Positions 54,560 to 61,470 of a stretch of 64,000 nt of DNA are shown here, in pieces. Both the position numbers and the translations under genes were made by a program. Every line of letters begins with the position of its first letter. Position 1 is the stretch's first letter. Where the stretch lies: positions 186,001 to 250,000 of the forward strand of contig SUZN01000003.1 in assembly GCA_015059905.1 (NCBI GenBank). Direction: 5' to 3'. The notes under the pieces are model-generated. The model saw only the letters and a program-made list of their open reading frames with translations, was not told where the DNA came from and did no database searches. The DNA is from Rikenellaceae bacterium. Its GTDB lineage: Bacteria > Bacteroidota > Bacteroidia > Bacteroidales > Rikenellaceae.

Positions 54560-54653
54560 GCGTCATTGCGAGGAGGACTTTAGTCCGACGTGGCAATCTC
54601 ATAGTAAAACAACACAAGAGATTCCCACAGTCGCTACGCTCCTTCGGAATGAC
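54560..54653. repeat. CGTCATT...AATGACG dispersed repeat, copy 2 (inverted)
   Basis: 94 bases, nearly identical in both arms to the reverse complement of 3734-3834, with an unrelated shorter centre. One sub-hairpin differs only in its loop (GGAC-TTTA-GTCC here, GGAC-GTTT-GTCC there). It is transcribed as part of the kinase mRNA leader. Confidence 0.8.
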
Positions 54654-54695
54654 GGTTTTTACAAGCCAAAAGTAAGTAATTCCATTTTCTTTACA

Positions 54696-54703
54696 CAAAG
54701 GTA
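54696..54703 (-). promoter_or_regulatory. Promoter -7 box of the kinase/regulator operon
   Basis: TACCTTTG on the minus strand. The TTAACA repeats begin 28 bases upstream, overlapping its -33 region. Confidence 0.55.
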
Positions 54704-54730
54704 GGAATAAAAACCATAGAAAAAAGGGCG

Positions 54731-54756
54731 TTAACATTTCTTAACAAATCTTAACA
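54731..54756. promoter_or_regulatory. Three TTAACA direct repeats, 10-bp period
   Basis: TTAACA occurs at 54731, 54741 and 54751, one helical turn apart, filling the gap between the two divergent promoters. Spacing and position are those of an OmpR/PhoB-type operator. Confidence 0.65.
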
Positions 54757-54761
54757 CTTTG

Positions 54762-54796
54762 TTTGCACTTTTTAGCTCTGCGCCACACTATCTTTG
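54762..54796 (+). promoter_or_regulatory. Promoter of the plug-like gene
   Basis: TTTG (54762-54765) and TATCTTTG (54789-54796). The last TTAACA ends six bases before the TTTG, the usual place for an activator. Confidence 0.6.
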
Positions 54797-54866
54797 CCGT
54801 AGGAAAAGCGCAATTCCAATGATTACTGATTTATTTATTAGTTAAACTAAAAAAATTATTACAATT

Positions 54867-55418
54867 ATGAAACGCATTATTTTGATTATGGCAACAGCAA
54901 TGATGGCATTTTCGGTGTCGGCACAGCAGACAACCAACAAGACTCTTTACATCGTGGATGGCAAGGTGGTAAGCGAGGAGCAGTTCAAGGGTGTCAAGAA
55001 CGAGGATGTTGATAATATGTCTGTTTTCGAGGGCATTGAGTCGGCGATAGTGATAACCACCAAGAAACCAGGTGTGGTTGTTATTCGCGGCGAGAAAGAT
55101 AGCAATAATGAGGATTTGAAACTTCACGTTACGGGCGTTACCCAAGCAAAAATGGATGATGTTATTGTTCTTGACTCTGACACAGACGTAAGTAGTGTAT
55201 CAAAAGACCCACTTATGCTAATCACCGATGGCAAAACTACCAAGAAGATTGATAAGGTTGCGGAGATTGACCCAAAGAAGATTACTCATATTACCATTAT
55301 TCATTACCAGAGCCTTGGAAGCAACGCTGCCGAGCAATTCAAGAAGTATGGTGATGTAACAAACGGTGTGACTATCATCTCCGTAGAGGACATTAAAGAT
55401 TATAAAATCAAGAAATAA
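54867..55418 (+). CDS. Small exported protein with two TonB-plug-like repeats
   Basis: 183 residues, signal peptide (1-19, FSVSAQ). No full family recognised. Two halves resemble the conserved end of SusC-type TonB receptor plugs: LYIVDGKVV..IESAIVITTKKPG (26-70) and PLMLITDGKTTKK..IDPKKITHITII..YGDVTNGVTIISVE (about 112-175), matching the plug pattern PLxVVDG..IxxIxV..YG..NGVxxITTK. No beta-barrel follows. It is expressed divergently from the two-component pair, with TTAACA repeats between. A periplasmic interaction partner or signal-sensing accessory is my inference. Confidence 0.7.
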   Translation: MKRIILIMATAMMAFSVSAQQTTNKTLYIVDGKVVSEEQFKGVKNEDVDNMSVFEGIESAIVITTKKPGVVVIRGEKDSNNEDLKLHVTGVTQAKMDDVIVLDSDTDVSSVSKDPLMLITDGKTTKKIDKVAEIDPKKITHITIIHYQSLGSNAAEQFKKYGDVTNGVTIISVEDIKDYKIKK

Positions 55419-55441
55419 CCCTACCTCAACTATTACAGTTT

Positions 55442-55487
55442 AACTTTCAGGGGCTGCTCATTGAGCAACCCCTGAATTATTTTATCG
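55442..55487. terminator. Bidirectional terminator, identical copy B
   Basis: The same 46 bases as 52577-52622, in the same orientation. It ends the plug-like gene. The first palindrome foot of element copy 3 starts 9 bases later. Confidence 0.85.
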
Positions 55488-55495
55488 CCACCAAC

Positions 55496-55616
55496 AAAAG
55501 TTGTATAAAAGGAGGGATTTCCAGGCTTGCAAAGCCCGAAAAAGCGGAGTTTACTTGGCGTAAATGAGCATTTGAGGGCGAGCGCAACGAAGAAATCACC
55601 CTTTTAGGCAACTTTT
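55496..55616. repeat. Dispersed palindromic element, copy 3
   Basis: The feet AAAAGTTGTATAAAAGG and CCCTTTTAGGCAACTTTT pair, continuing as GATTTC/GAAATC. CCCGAAAA pairs with TTTGAGGG. The core is GCGGA-[GTTTAC..GTAAAT]-GAGC. The right foot contains the stop codon of the small membrane protein gene (55615-55617). Stems differ from copies 1 and 2 yet stay complementary. Confidence 0.75.
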
Positions 55617-55878
55617 AATTTTTCTTGTGGATGCACAAGCCCACAATAAGACCAATAAGCATACCGATGCCCATACCAAATTGGAACATCCCAAAGAATG
55701 AGCCGACCACAGCTCCTACAGCCAGACCAATGACCATACCTAACGACATATAGGTCTTTACCTCCACAACCTCGGTATGTTGCTTTGCCTCCTCCATAAG
55801 GATTTCGTCCTCGCTCTTTTTGGGGGTGTCGTCACCCTCAAAGGCACTCTCGTCGATAAATGGATTCTTATTCTTCAT
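55615..55878 (-). CDS. Small glycine-zipper membrane protein
   Basis: 87 residues. An acidic, polar N-terminal half (DDTPKKSEDEILMEEAKQH) precedes two hydrophobic helices rich in glycine (LGMVIGLAVGAVVGSFFGM and GMGIGMLIGLIVGLCI), a pattern of tightly packed membrane hairpins. No function recognised. It is a lone gene with a -7 box (TAACTTTG on the minus strand, 55908-55901). Its stop codon is the foot of palindromic element copy 3. Confidence 0.7.
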   Translation of the reverse strand: MKNKNPFIDESAFEGDDTPKKSEDEILMEEAKQHTEVVEVKTYMSLGMVIGLAVGAVVGSFFGMFQFGMGIGMLIGLIVGLCIHKKN

Positions 55879-55900
55879 CGCAAAAATATTTTTCTTCAGG

Positions 55901-55908
55901 CAAAGTTA
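55901..55908 (-). promoter_or_regulatory. Promoter -7 box of the small membrane protein gene
   Basis: TAACTTTG on the minus strand, 22 bases before the ATG. Confidence 0.5.
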
Positions 55909-55995
55909 TGCAATAAAAGAGCAGAATGAAACTTTTTCCTTAATTTTCATTATAAATTTTCAGCTTTTTACAACACAACAATGAAAAAATTTCGT

Positions 55996-56003
55996 TATAT
56001 TTG
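55996..56003 (+). promoter_or_regulatory. Promoter -7 box of gdhA
   Basis: TATATTTG matches TAnnTTTG; the ATG is 34 bases downstream. Confidence 0.55.
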
Positions 56004-56037
56004 TTGTAGAGAGAAACAATTTTAATAACAACCTGAT

Positions 56038-57378
56038 ATGAACGTTAATAATGTAATGGCAGACCTCGAGCGCAAACACCCAGGTGAGAGCGAGTATCTG
56101 CAAGCAGTACGCGAAGTGTTGGAATCTATCGAGGAGGTTTACAACGATCATCCCGAATTCGAAAAGGCAAAGATTGTCGAGCGTATGGTTGAGCCCGACC
56201 GTATCATCACATTCCGTGTGACTTGGGTCGATGACGCAGGCGAGATACAGACAAATATCGGCTATCGTGTGCAGTTTAACTCGGCGATTGGTCCTTACAA
56301 GGGCGGTATCCGCTTCCACGCAGCCGTAAACCCATCAATGCTGAAGTTCCTCGGCTTTGAGCAGACATTCAAGAACGCCCTCACAACGCTGCCTATGGGC
56401 GGAGCGAAGGGTGGCTCCGACTTCAGCCCAAAGGGCAAGTCTGACGCCGAGATTATGCGTTTCTGCCAGGCATTTATGCTTGAGTTGTGGCAGAATATAG
56501 GTCCTGACACCGACGTGCCAGCGGGTGACGTGGGCGTTGGCGGTCGCGAGATTGGTTATATGTACGGTATGTACAAGAAGCTGGCGCGCGAGTACAACAC
56601 AGGCGTACTTACAGGTAAGGGCTTGACCTGGGGTGGCTCATTAGTTCGTCCCGAGGCTACGGGCTTCGGCGCGCTCTACTTCACCGAGCATATGCTCCAT
56701 CAGGCGGGCAAGTCAATCGAGGGAAAGACGGTGGCTATCTCTGGCTTCGGCAACGTGGCTTGGGGTGCTGCGACAAAGGCAACAGAGCTGGGTGCGAAGG
56801 TTATCGCTATCTCGGGTCCTGACGGCGTAATCTACAACCCTAACGGAATGACACCAGAGAAGATTGATTATATGCTGGAGCTGCGAGCTTCAAACCGCGA
56901 TATTGTCGCTCCTTTTGCCGAGCGCTTCCCCGATGCCACATTCACTCCAGGCAAGAAGGCGTGGAGCATAAAGTGCGACATCGCTCTGCCTTGTGCTTTC
57001 CAGAACGAATTGACGGGAGAGGATGCAAAGGAGCTTTTGGCAAACGGCACTTGGTGCGTAGCCGAGGTATCGAATATGGGTTGTACGCCCGAGGCTATCG
57101 AGACATTCCAGCAGGCAGGTATCCTGTTCGCCCCAGGCAAGGCGGTGAATGCTGGTGGCGTGGCGACATCGGGCTTGGAGATGACACAGAACGCACAGCA
57201 CCTCTCTTGGTCAGCCGAGGAGGTGGATGCGAAGCTACACTACATCATGTCGCAGATTCACTCGGCGTGCGTGCGCTACGGCGAGCAGCCTGACGGCAAG
57301 ATTAACTACGTAAAGGGGGCCAACATCGCAGGCTTTATGAAGGTTGCACAGGCTATGCTTGAGCAGGGCGTGGTGTAA
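56038..57378 (+). CDS. gdhA: NADP-specific glutamate dehydrogenase
   Basis: 446 residues, the hexameric bacterial type that aminates 2-oxoglutarate with ammonia, the main ammonium entry route in many gut Bacteroidales. Substrate-site stretch KGGIRFHAAVNPSMLKFLG, the catalytic Lys in LPMGGAKGGSDF, PAGDVGVGGREIGYMYG, and the Rossmann loop VAISGFGNVAWGAA. Length and the GxGNVA dinucleotide motif fit NADP(H) use, though cofactor choice is inferred from family. Single-gene unit ending at a shared terminator. Confidence 0.94.
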   Translation: MNVNNVMADLERKHPGESEYLQAVREVLESIEEVYNDHPEFEKAKIVERMVEPDRIITFRVTWVDDAGEIQTNIGYRVQFNSAIGPYKGGIRFHAAVNPSMLKFLGFEQTFKNALTTLPMGGAKGGSDFSPKGKSDAEIMRFCQAFMLELWQNIGPDTDVPAGDVGVGGREIGYMYGMYKKLAREYNTGVLTGKGLTWGGSLVRPEATGFGALYFTEHMLHQAGKSIEGKTVAISGFGNVAWGAATKATELGAKVIAISGPDGVIYNPNGMTPEKIDYMLELRASNRDIVAPFAERFPDATFTPGKKAWSIKCDIALPCAFQNELTGEDAKELLANGTWCVAEVSNMGCTPEAIETFQQAGILFAPGKAVNAGGVATSGLEMTQNAQHLSWSAEEVDAKLHYIMSQIHSACVRYGEQPDGKINYVKGANIAGFMKVAQAMLEQGVV

Positions 57379-57401
57379 TGGCATGAAAATCTTTACAACA
57401 A

Positions 57402-57431
57402 AAAACTCTCGGAAAATCCGAGAGTTTTTTG
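57402..57431. terminator. Bidirectional terminator between gdhA and GH76
   Basis: AAAACTCTCGGA/TCCGAGAGTTTT with an AAA loop and T/A runs on both sides, directly before the GH76 stop codon. Confidence 0.88.
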
Positions 57432-58613
57432 TTATTCAGCTCTTTGCCACCCTGTAGCTGCAAGACGCGCCGACATCTCAACATAGGCAGCCTGGGTCAA
57501 AAGCCAGCTCTTTTGTTCGCCCTCGTCGCGATGAGAGAGATATTTGCCAAACAGTCCATTCTTGTCGCGACCCATATACCACGCATAATTGAGCGTATCG
57601 TCATAAGGGATAAGCAGCGAATCAGAGCCCTCCACGCGCCACAGAGCAAGCATACCGCGCAACAAAACAGCATCAAACCACACGTCACCCGACTCCAGAA
57701 TGATGATTTTTTCACCTTTGTCGTTGGTGTACTCCTTCGCCCAAGTCTGCACGGCAGCCGTAGCGGTCTCCATAGCCTGCTTGAGATACTGCTTGTCGTT
57801 AGTGTGCTCAAACATCATCACGCCCGCCTCAATCATCTGACCGCTGTTATATGAGAACTTACGCCTATCGAACTTGCCCGTAACAGAGACATTGTCAAAA
57901 TAGAGGTTATCTCTATCACGCAAACTAGCAAATGTCCAGGTGTAGAGATTCTCGCCCTGTTCGAAATACTGCTTGTCGCCCGTAGCCTTGTGCAGTTTGA
58001 GCGCCGCAACAGCCGCAGGGGCATTTGAGCAGGCGTTTTTAGTATCCTTCTTCTGCTCGCACCAATAGATGCCATCGCCCAGCACCGTATCGCGTCCACT
58101 CAAGACAAACTTCCAGATGTTTTGAGCCAAATCCAGATACATCTCCTTGCCCGTGAGGTTATACAAATCGACAAAATCAATCACCAGCCAGATGTTATCA
58201 TCATAAAAACGGTCAGACTTATCGGCTGTGATGTAAGAGGAGTAACCATAAGGCTCACGCGAGGTGTCGTAATACATCTTCAAACCCTCGATAATCTCGT
58301 TGTCGATAACCTCAAGTATCGCCTCATCGCGCGTAGCCTCATACAGCGCCGACATCATCGAAAGCGTACCCGAATATGGCCACAAGTAAGAGTATTTATT
58401 CACCTTATTATCAGCACCTTCAGCCAGATAGGTAGCCTCGGCAGCCACATCCTGTGGGTAGTTCTCCGCAAGCAGAGGGGTCTCATCCACGTCGTATAAT
58501 TTATAAATTGTATACTTCAATTCCAGCGCGTGCTTGAGGTGTGGGTTGGATGTGCTGCATCCAACAGCAAACAGCGCTACGGCAGCAACCAAAATTTTGA
58601 AATTCATCTTCAT
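57432..58613 (-). CDS. GH76-like lipoprotein (alpha-1,6-mannanase family)
   Basis: 393 residues from ATG 58613 (lipobox FAVGC, Cys19). That start is chosen because the -7 box at 58647-58640 leaves an in-frame ATG at 58631 without a leader; 58607 is also possible. The (alpha/alpha)6 barrel shows the adjacent catalytic aspartates in RFYDDNIWLVIDF (Asp138, Asp139), plus CSNAPAAVAALKLHKATGD and SYNSGQMIEAGVMMF, all GH76-like. Known members cut alpha-1,6-mannan; substrate inferred. It is divergent from the CYTH gene. Confidence 0.83.
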   Translation of the reverse strand: MKMNFKILVAAVALFAVGCSTSNPHLKHALELKYTIYKLYDVDETPLLAENYPQDVAAEATYLAEGADNKVNKYSYLWPYSGTLSMMSALYEATRDEAILEVIDNEIIEGLKMYYDTSREPYGYSSYITADKSDRFYDDNIWLVIDFVDLYNLTGKEMYLDLAQNIWKFVLSGRDTVLGDGIYWCEQKKDTKNACSNAPAAVAALKLHKATGDKQYFEQGENLYTWTFASLRDRDNLYFDNVSVTGKFDRRKFSYNSGQMIEAGVMMFEHTNDKQYLKQAMETATAAVQTWAKEYTNDKGEKIIILESGDVWFDAVLLRGMLALWRVEGSDSLLIPYDDTLNYAWYMGRDKNGLFGKYLSHRDEGEQKSWLLTQAAYVEMSARLAATGWQRAE

Positions 58614-58639
58614 CGCAATTATTTTTTTCATTATTAGTG

Positions 58640-58647
58640 CAAATATA
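58640..58647 (-). promoter_or_regulatory. Promoter -7 box of the GH76 gene
   Basis: TATATTTG on the minus strand. It lies two bases from the plus-strand -7 box of the CYTH gene. Confidence 0.6.
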
Positions 58648-58648
58648 G

Positions 58649-58656
58649 TAATTTTG
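58649..58656 (+). promoter_or_regulatory. Promoter -7 box of the CYTH gene
   Basis: TAATTTTG matches TAnnTTTG, 18 bases before ATG 58675. Back to back with the minus-strand box. Confidence 0.55.
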
Positions 58657-58674
58657 TGTAAAAGAAACATAACA

Positions 58675-59148
58675 ATGAAAAAAGAGATTGAACGCAAATT
58701 TCTTATCCAAGGGGACTTTATGCCTTTTGTGAGTTCAGCAACACGCATCGAACAGGGATATGTAGCGAAGTCCGACTCGCTCACACTGCGCATACGCACA
58801 CGCAACGAGCAGGGCTACCTCACCATCAAGGGGCGCACCAACGAGAAGGGGATGTCACGCTCGGAGTGGGAGTATGAGATACCTGTCGAGGAGGCACGCG
58901 AATTGCTCTCGTTCAGCAAGGGGACAATATCCAAGACACGTTACCTTGTTCCCGTAGGCACACACACATTCGAGGTGGACCGCTTCTACGGCAAGAACGA
59001 GGGTTTGATTGTGGCGGAGGTGGAGCTTGACTCCGAGGATGAGGAGTATCCACGTCCCGAGTGGCTCGGCAAGGAGGTAACGGGCGACAAAAGATATTAC
59101 AATTCACAACTCTTAAAACACCCCTATTCGGAATGGGAAAAAGAATAA
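58675..59148 (+). CDS. CYTH-domain triphosphate tunnel metalloenzyme
   Basis: 157 residues from ATG 58675; the longer reading from 58534 runs across both divergent promoters. The start EIERKFL is the ExExK motif of CYTH proteins. Charged residues lining the tunnel recur in LTLRIRTRNEQGYLTIKG, RSEWEYEIP, FEVDRFYGKNEGLIVAEVEL. Bacterial relatives cleave inorganic triphosphate or act as adenylate cyclases; tripolyphosphatase activity is the likelier role. It overlaps the VanX-type gene by 16 bases. Confidence 0.88.
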   Translation: MKKEIERKFLIQGDFMPFVSSATRIEQGYVAKSDSLTLRIRTRNEQGYLTIKGRTNEKGMSRSEWEYEIPVEEARELLSFSKGTISKTRYLVPVGTHTFEVDRFYGKNEGLIVAEVELDSEDEEYPRPEWLGKEVTGDKRYYNSQLLKHPYSEWEKE

Positions 59149-59843
59149 TTTTCAGTATCCTTTGCCTCGTCTGGGCGTTCACCGCAGCAGCACAACAGGC
59201 TAATTTCGACGCCAAGATGCTCCAGTATGGGCTGGTCGATGTGCAGACTCTCGACAAGGAGATTGGCGTGGAGCTAAAGTACGCCACCGAGGATAATTTT
59301 GTGGGCAAGAATATGTACGGCACGCTGAAAAAAGCCTACCTGCTACCCCACTTTGCAAAGAGAGTTGTGCAGGCACAACGCATTCTGCGTGAGCAACATC
59401 CCGACTATTCACTACTCATATATGATGCCGCACGTCCGTTGAGTGTTCAGCTAGAGATGCGTCAGGCTGTGGAGGGCACTCCCTACACGGTTTATGTGGC
59501 TGACGGCACACGCGGCGGCAGACATAACTACGGCGTAGCGGTCGATTTGACCATTGTAGATGGCAAGGGCAAGCCGCTGGATATGGGTGCCGAGTTTGAC
59601 GACTTCACCCAGAAGGCATGGGTGGGCGAAAAGAACGCCTTCTCGCTTGCTGAATACAAAGCATATGTTGAGATGCTGCGCCGCAAGGGGTTAATCTCTG
59701 ACGAGGCGGCACGCAACCGCACATTGCTGCTGGAGATTATGGATAGTGTAGGACTGCGCCCCTATGTGAGGGAGTGGTGGCACTATCAGGAAAAAATTTC
59801 TATGCCCGCGACACGCGAGCGATATAAATTGTTGGAGTTTTAA
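59133..59843 (+). CDS. Exported D-Ala-D-Ala dipeptidase (VanX/DdpX family, M15D)
   Basis: 236 residues from ATG 59133, which starts a signal peptide (ending TAAAQ). Zinc ligands and catalysis as in VanX: HNYGVAVDLT (His131, Asp138) and EWWHY (Glu214, His217), plus the substrate Arg in DAARPLS (Arg101). Periplasmic members (DdpX) recycle D-Ala-D-Ala as a nutrient rather than confer glycopeptide resistance. No vanHA genes lie near, and the gene is fused translationally to a CYTH phosphatase, so a wall-recycling role is inferred. Confidence 0.88.
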   Translation: MGKRIIFSILCLVWAFTAAAQQANFDAKMLQYGLVDVQTLDKEIGVELKYATEDNFVGKNMYGTLKKAYLLPHFAKRVVQAQRILREQHPDYSLLIYDAARPLSVQLEMRQAVEGTPYTVYVADGTRGGRHNYGVAVDLTIVDGKGKPLDMGAEFDDFTQKAWVGEKNAFSLAEYKAYVEMLRRKGLISDEAARNRTLLLEIMDSVGLRPYVREWWHYQEKISMPATRERYKLLEF

Positions 59844-59865
59844 CTCAATATATACTCTTTTTTCG

Positions 59866-59873
59866 TATATTTG
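59866..59873 (+). promoter_or_regulatory. Promoter -7 box of the PurF-like gene
   Basis: TATATTTG matches TAnnTTTG; it leaves a leader of about 97 bases. Confidence 0.55.
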
Positions 59874-59885
59874 CACTCGCAAGGA

Positions 59886-59944
59886 GTAATCGCGCCCCGC
59901 GCAAGTAGATTACCGCAATGATTGTTGCTGCAACCGCTGCGGCA
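59886..59944 (+). promoter_or_regulatory. Structured leader of the PurF-like gene
   Basis: Two consecutive hairpins: GTAATC..GATTAC enclosing GCG-CCCC-GCG-type pairs, and CCGCA..TGCGG enclosing TTGC-TGCAA-like pairs. The known purine riboswitch layout is not apparent. A cis-regulatory role is possible. Confidence 0.35.
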
Positions 59945-59975
59945 AATAGTGTATAAACAATGTAAAACCTTTTTT

Positions 59976-61397
59976 ATGTCTGGTTTTTTTGGTTGCGTAT
60001 CACGCAACGAGTGCGTCAATGAGGTCTTTTATGGCACGGACTATCACTCACACCTGGGAACAAAGCGAGCAGGTATGGCTTTCTTGAACGAGGGTCGCTT
60101 TGTCCGTTCAATCCACTCGTTGGAGGATGGCTATTTCCGTAATAAGTTTGAGAATGAGCTGCCCCGCTTCGGCAACTCAACAATGGGTATCGGAGTTATC
60201 TCCGACTGCGAGTCGCAGCCTATCACAATCACTTCACACCTCGGACGTTACGCCGTTGCTACGGTAGCTCGCATTGACAATATCGAAGAGCTTACGCAAG
60301 AGCTGCTGGAGGAGCGTCACCACTTTGCCGAATTGTCCGACTCGAAGATTAACGCTTCGGAGCTTGTCGCAATCCTCATCGGACTTGGAAAGAATATTCA
60401 GGACGGCATTGAGATTGTCCACAAGAAGATAAAGGGCTCTTGCTCAATGCTTATTCTCACCGACCACGCCATCTATGCTGCACGTGATAAGTTTGGTCGC
60501 ACACCAATCACCATCGGCAAAAACGACAAGGGCTACGTCTGCGCCAGCGAGAGTTCAAGTTTCGACAACCTCGGCTACGAATATATGCGCGACCTGGGTC
60601 CTGGCGAGGTTGTGCAGATTACTGCCGACGGCGTTCGTCAGATAACGCCTCCAGGTAAGCGTATGCAGATATGCTCATTCCTGTGGGTATATTATGGCTA
60701 CCCATCGGCTTGGTATGAAGGCATAAATGTGGAGGAGAGCCGTTACCGCTGCGGTGCAGCTATGGCACGCCGAGACAACGAGATAGAGCCCGACTTTGCC
60801 GCAGGCATCCCCGACTCGGGTGTGGGTCACGCTGTGGGATACGCCAACGAGAAACATATCCCATACAAGCGTCCATTCGTGAAGTACACCCCCACATGGC
60901 CTCGTAGCTTTATGCCACAGAACCAAAAGATGCGTGACCTGGTAGCAAAGATGAAGTTATTGCCAAACCGCCAATTCACTCACGACCAGAAGATTGTATT
61001 CCTCGATGATAGTATTGTCAGAGGCACACAGCTCAAGGATAACGTAGTGAAGCTACTGGACGAGGGCGTAAAGGAGATACATATGCGCATCGCCTGCCCA
61101 CCACTTATCTTCCCTTGTCGCTTCCTGAACTTCTCGACGTCGCGCAGCACATACGACCTGTACGCTCGCCGCGTGATACGCGATATGGAGGGTACAGACA
61201 ATATCTCTGATGCAACATTTATGGAGTACGCTGACCCCGACAGCGCAAAGCACAAGGAGATGGTTGATATTATGTGTCGCCACCTGCAGCTCACCTCGCT
61301 CAAGTTCCAGCGTCTGGACGATTTGGTTGAAGCCATCGGTCTGCCAAAAGAGTCGCTTTGCACCCACTGCTGGGATAACAGCAGCTACGACGAGTAG
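59976..61397 (+). CDS. Amidophosphoribosyltransferase paralogue lacking glutaminase Cys
   Basis: 473 residues from ATG 59976 (MSGFFGCVSRNEC). The fold is that of PurF: class II glutamine amidotransferase (1-230, with DRFGRTPI-like ARDKFGRTPITIG) and phosphoribosyltransferase (250-440, PRPP motif VFLDDSIVRGTQL). Fe-S ligand cysteines appear retained (PPLIFPC and CTHCW). But the residue after Met, the Cys nucleophile in all active class II amidotransferases, is Ser. A Gly variant is known to me from related Bacteroidota proteins. It may use free ammonia, or have a regulatory or different role from true PurF. Confidence 0.85.
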   Translation: MSGFFGCVSRNECVNEVFYGTDYHSHLGTKRAGMAFLNEGRFVRSIHSLEDGYFRNKFENELPRFGNSTMGIGVISDCESQPITITSHLGRYAVATVARIDNIEELTQELLEERHHFAELSDSKINASELVAILIGLGKNIQDGIEIVHKKIKGSCSMLILTDHAIYAARDKFGRTPITIGKNDKGYVCASESSSFDNLGYEYMRDLGPGEVVQITADGVRQITPPGKRMQICSFLWVYYGYPSAWYEGINVEESRYRCGAAMARRDNEIEPDFAAGIPDSGVGHAVGYANEKHIPYKRPFVKYTPTWPRSFMPQNQKMRDLVAKMKLLPNRQFTHDQKIVFLDDSIVRGTQLKDNVVKLLDEGVKEIHMRIACPPLIFPCRFLNFSTSRSTYDLYARRVIRDMEGTDNISDATFMEYADPDSAKHKEMVDIMCRHLQLTSLKFQRLDDLVEAIGLPKESLCTHCWDNSSYDE

Positions 61398-61427
61398 GAA
61401 TAAAGCTTATATTATTTAACACTCATA

Positions 61428-61470
61428 GGGGGTTGTCCAACAAAAGAAGTTGAGCAACCCCATTTTTTTT
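61428..61470 (+). terminator. Terminator after the PurF-like gene
   Basis: GGGGTTG/CAACCCC stem with T run (61463-61470). The following 61471-61740 is AT-rich and holds a 9-base G tract (61719-61727) but no gene that I can support. Confidence 0.8.

Noticed and set aside
58534..58674. Upstream extension of the CYTH protein
   Set aside because: It runs across both divergent promoters; ExExK motif starts right at ATG 58675.
59133..59843. Glycopeptide resistance (van) locus
   Set aside because: Only a VanX-type dipeptidase is present; no vanH, vanA/B ligase or vanRS lies in the window, and the enzyme is exported.
59880..59975. Purine riboswitch before the PurF-like gene
   Set aside because: No three-way junction with the conserved loop sequences is visible; only two plain hairpins.
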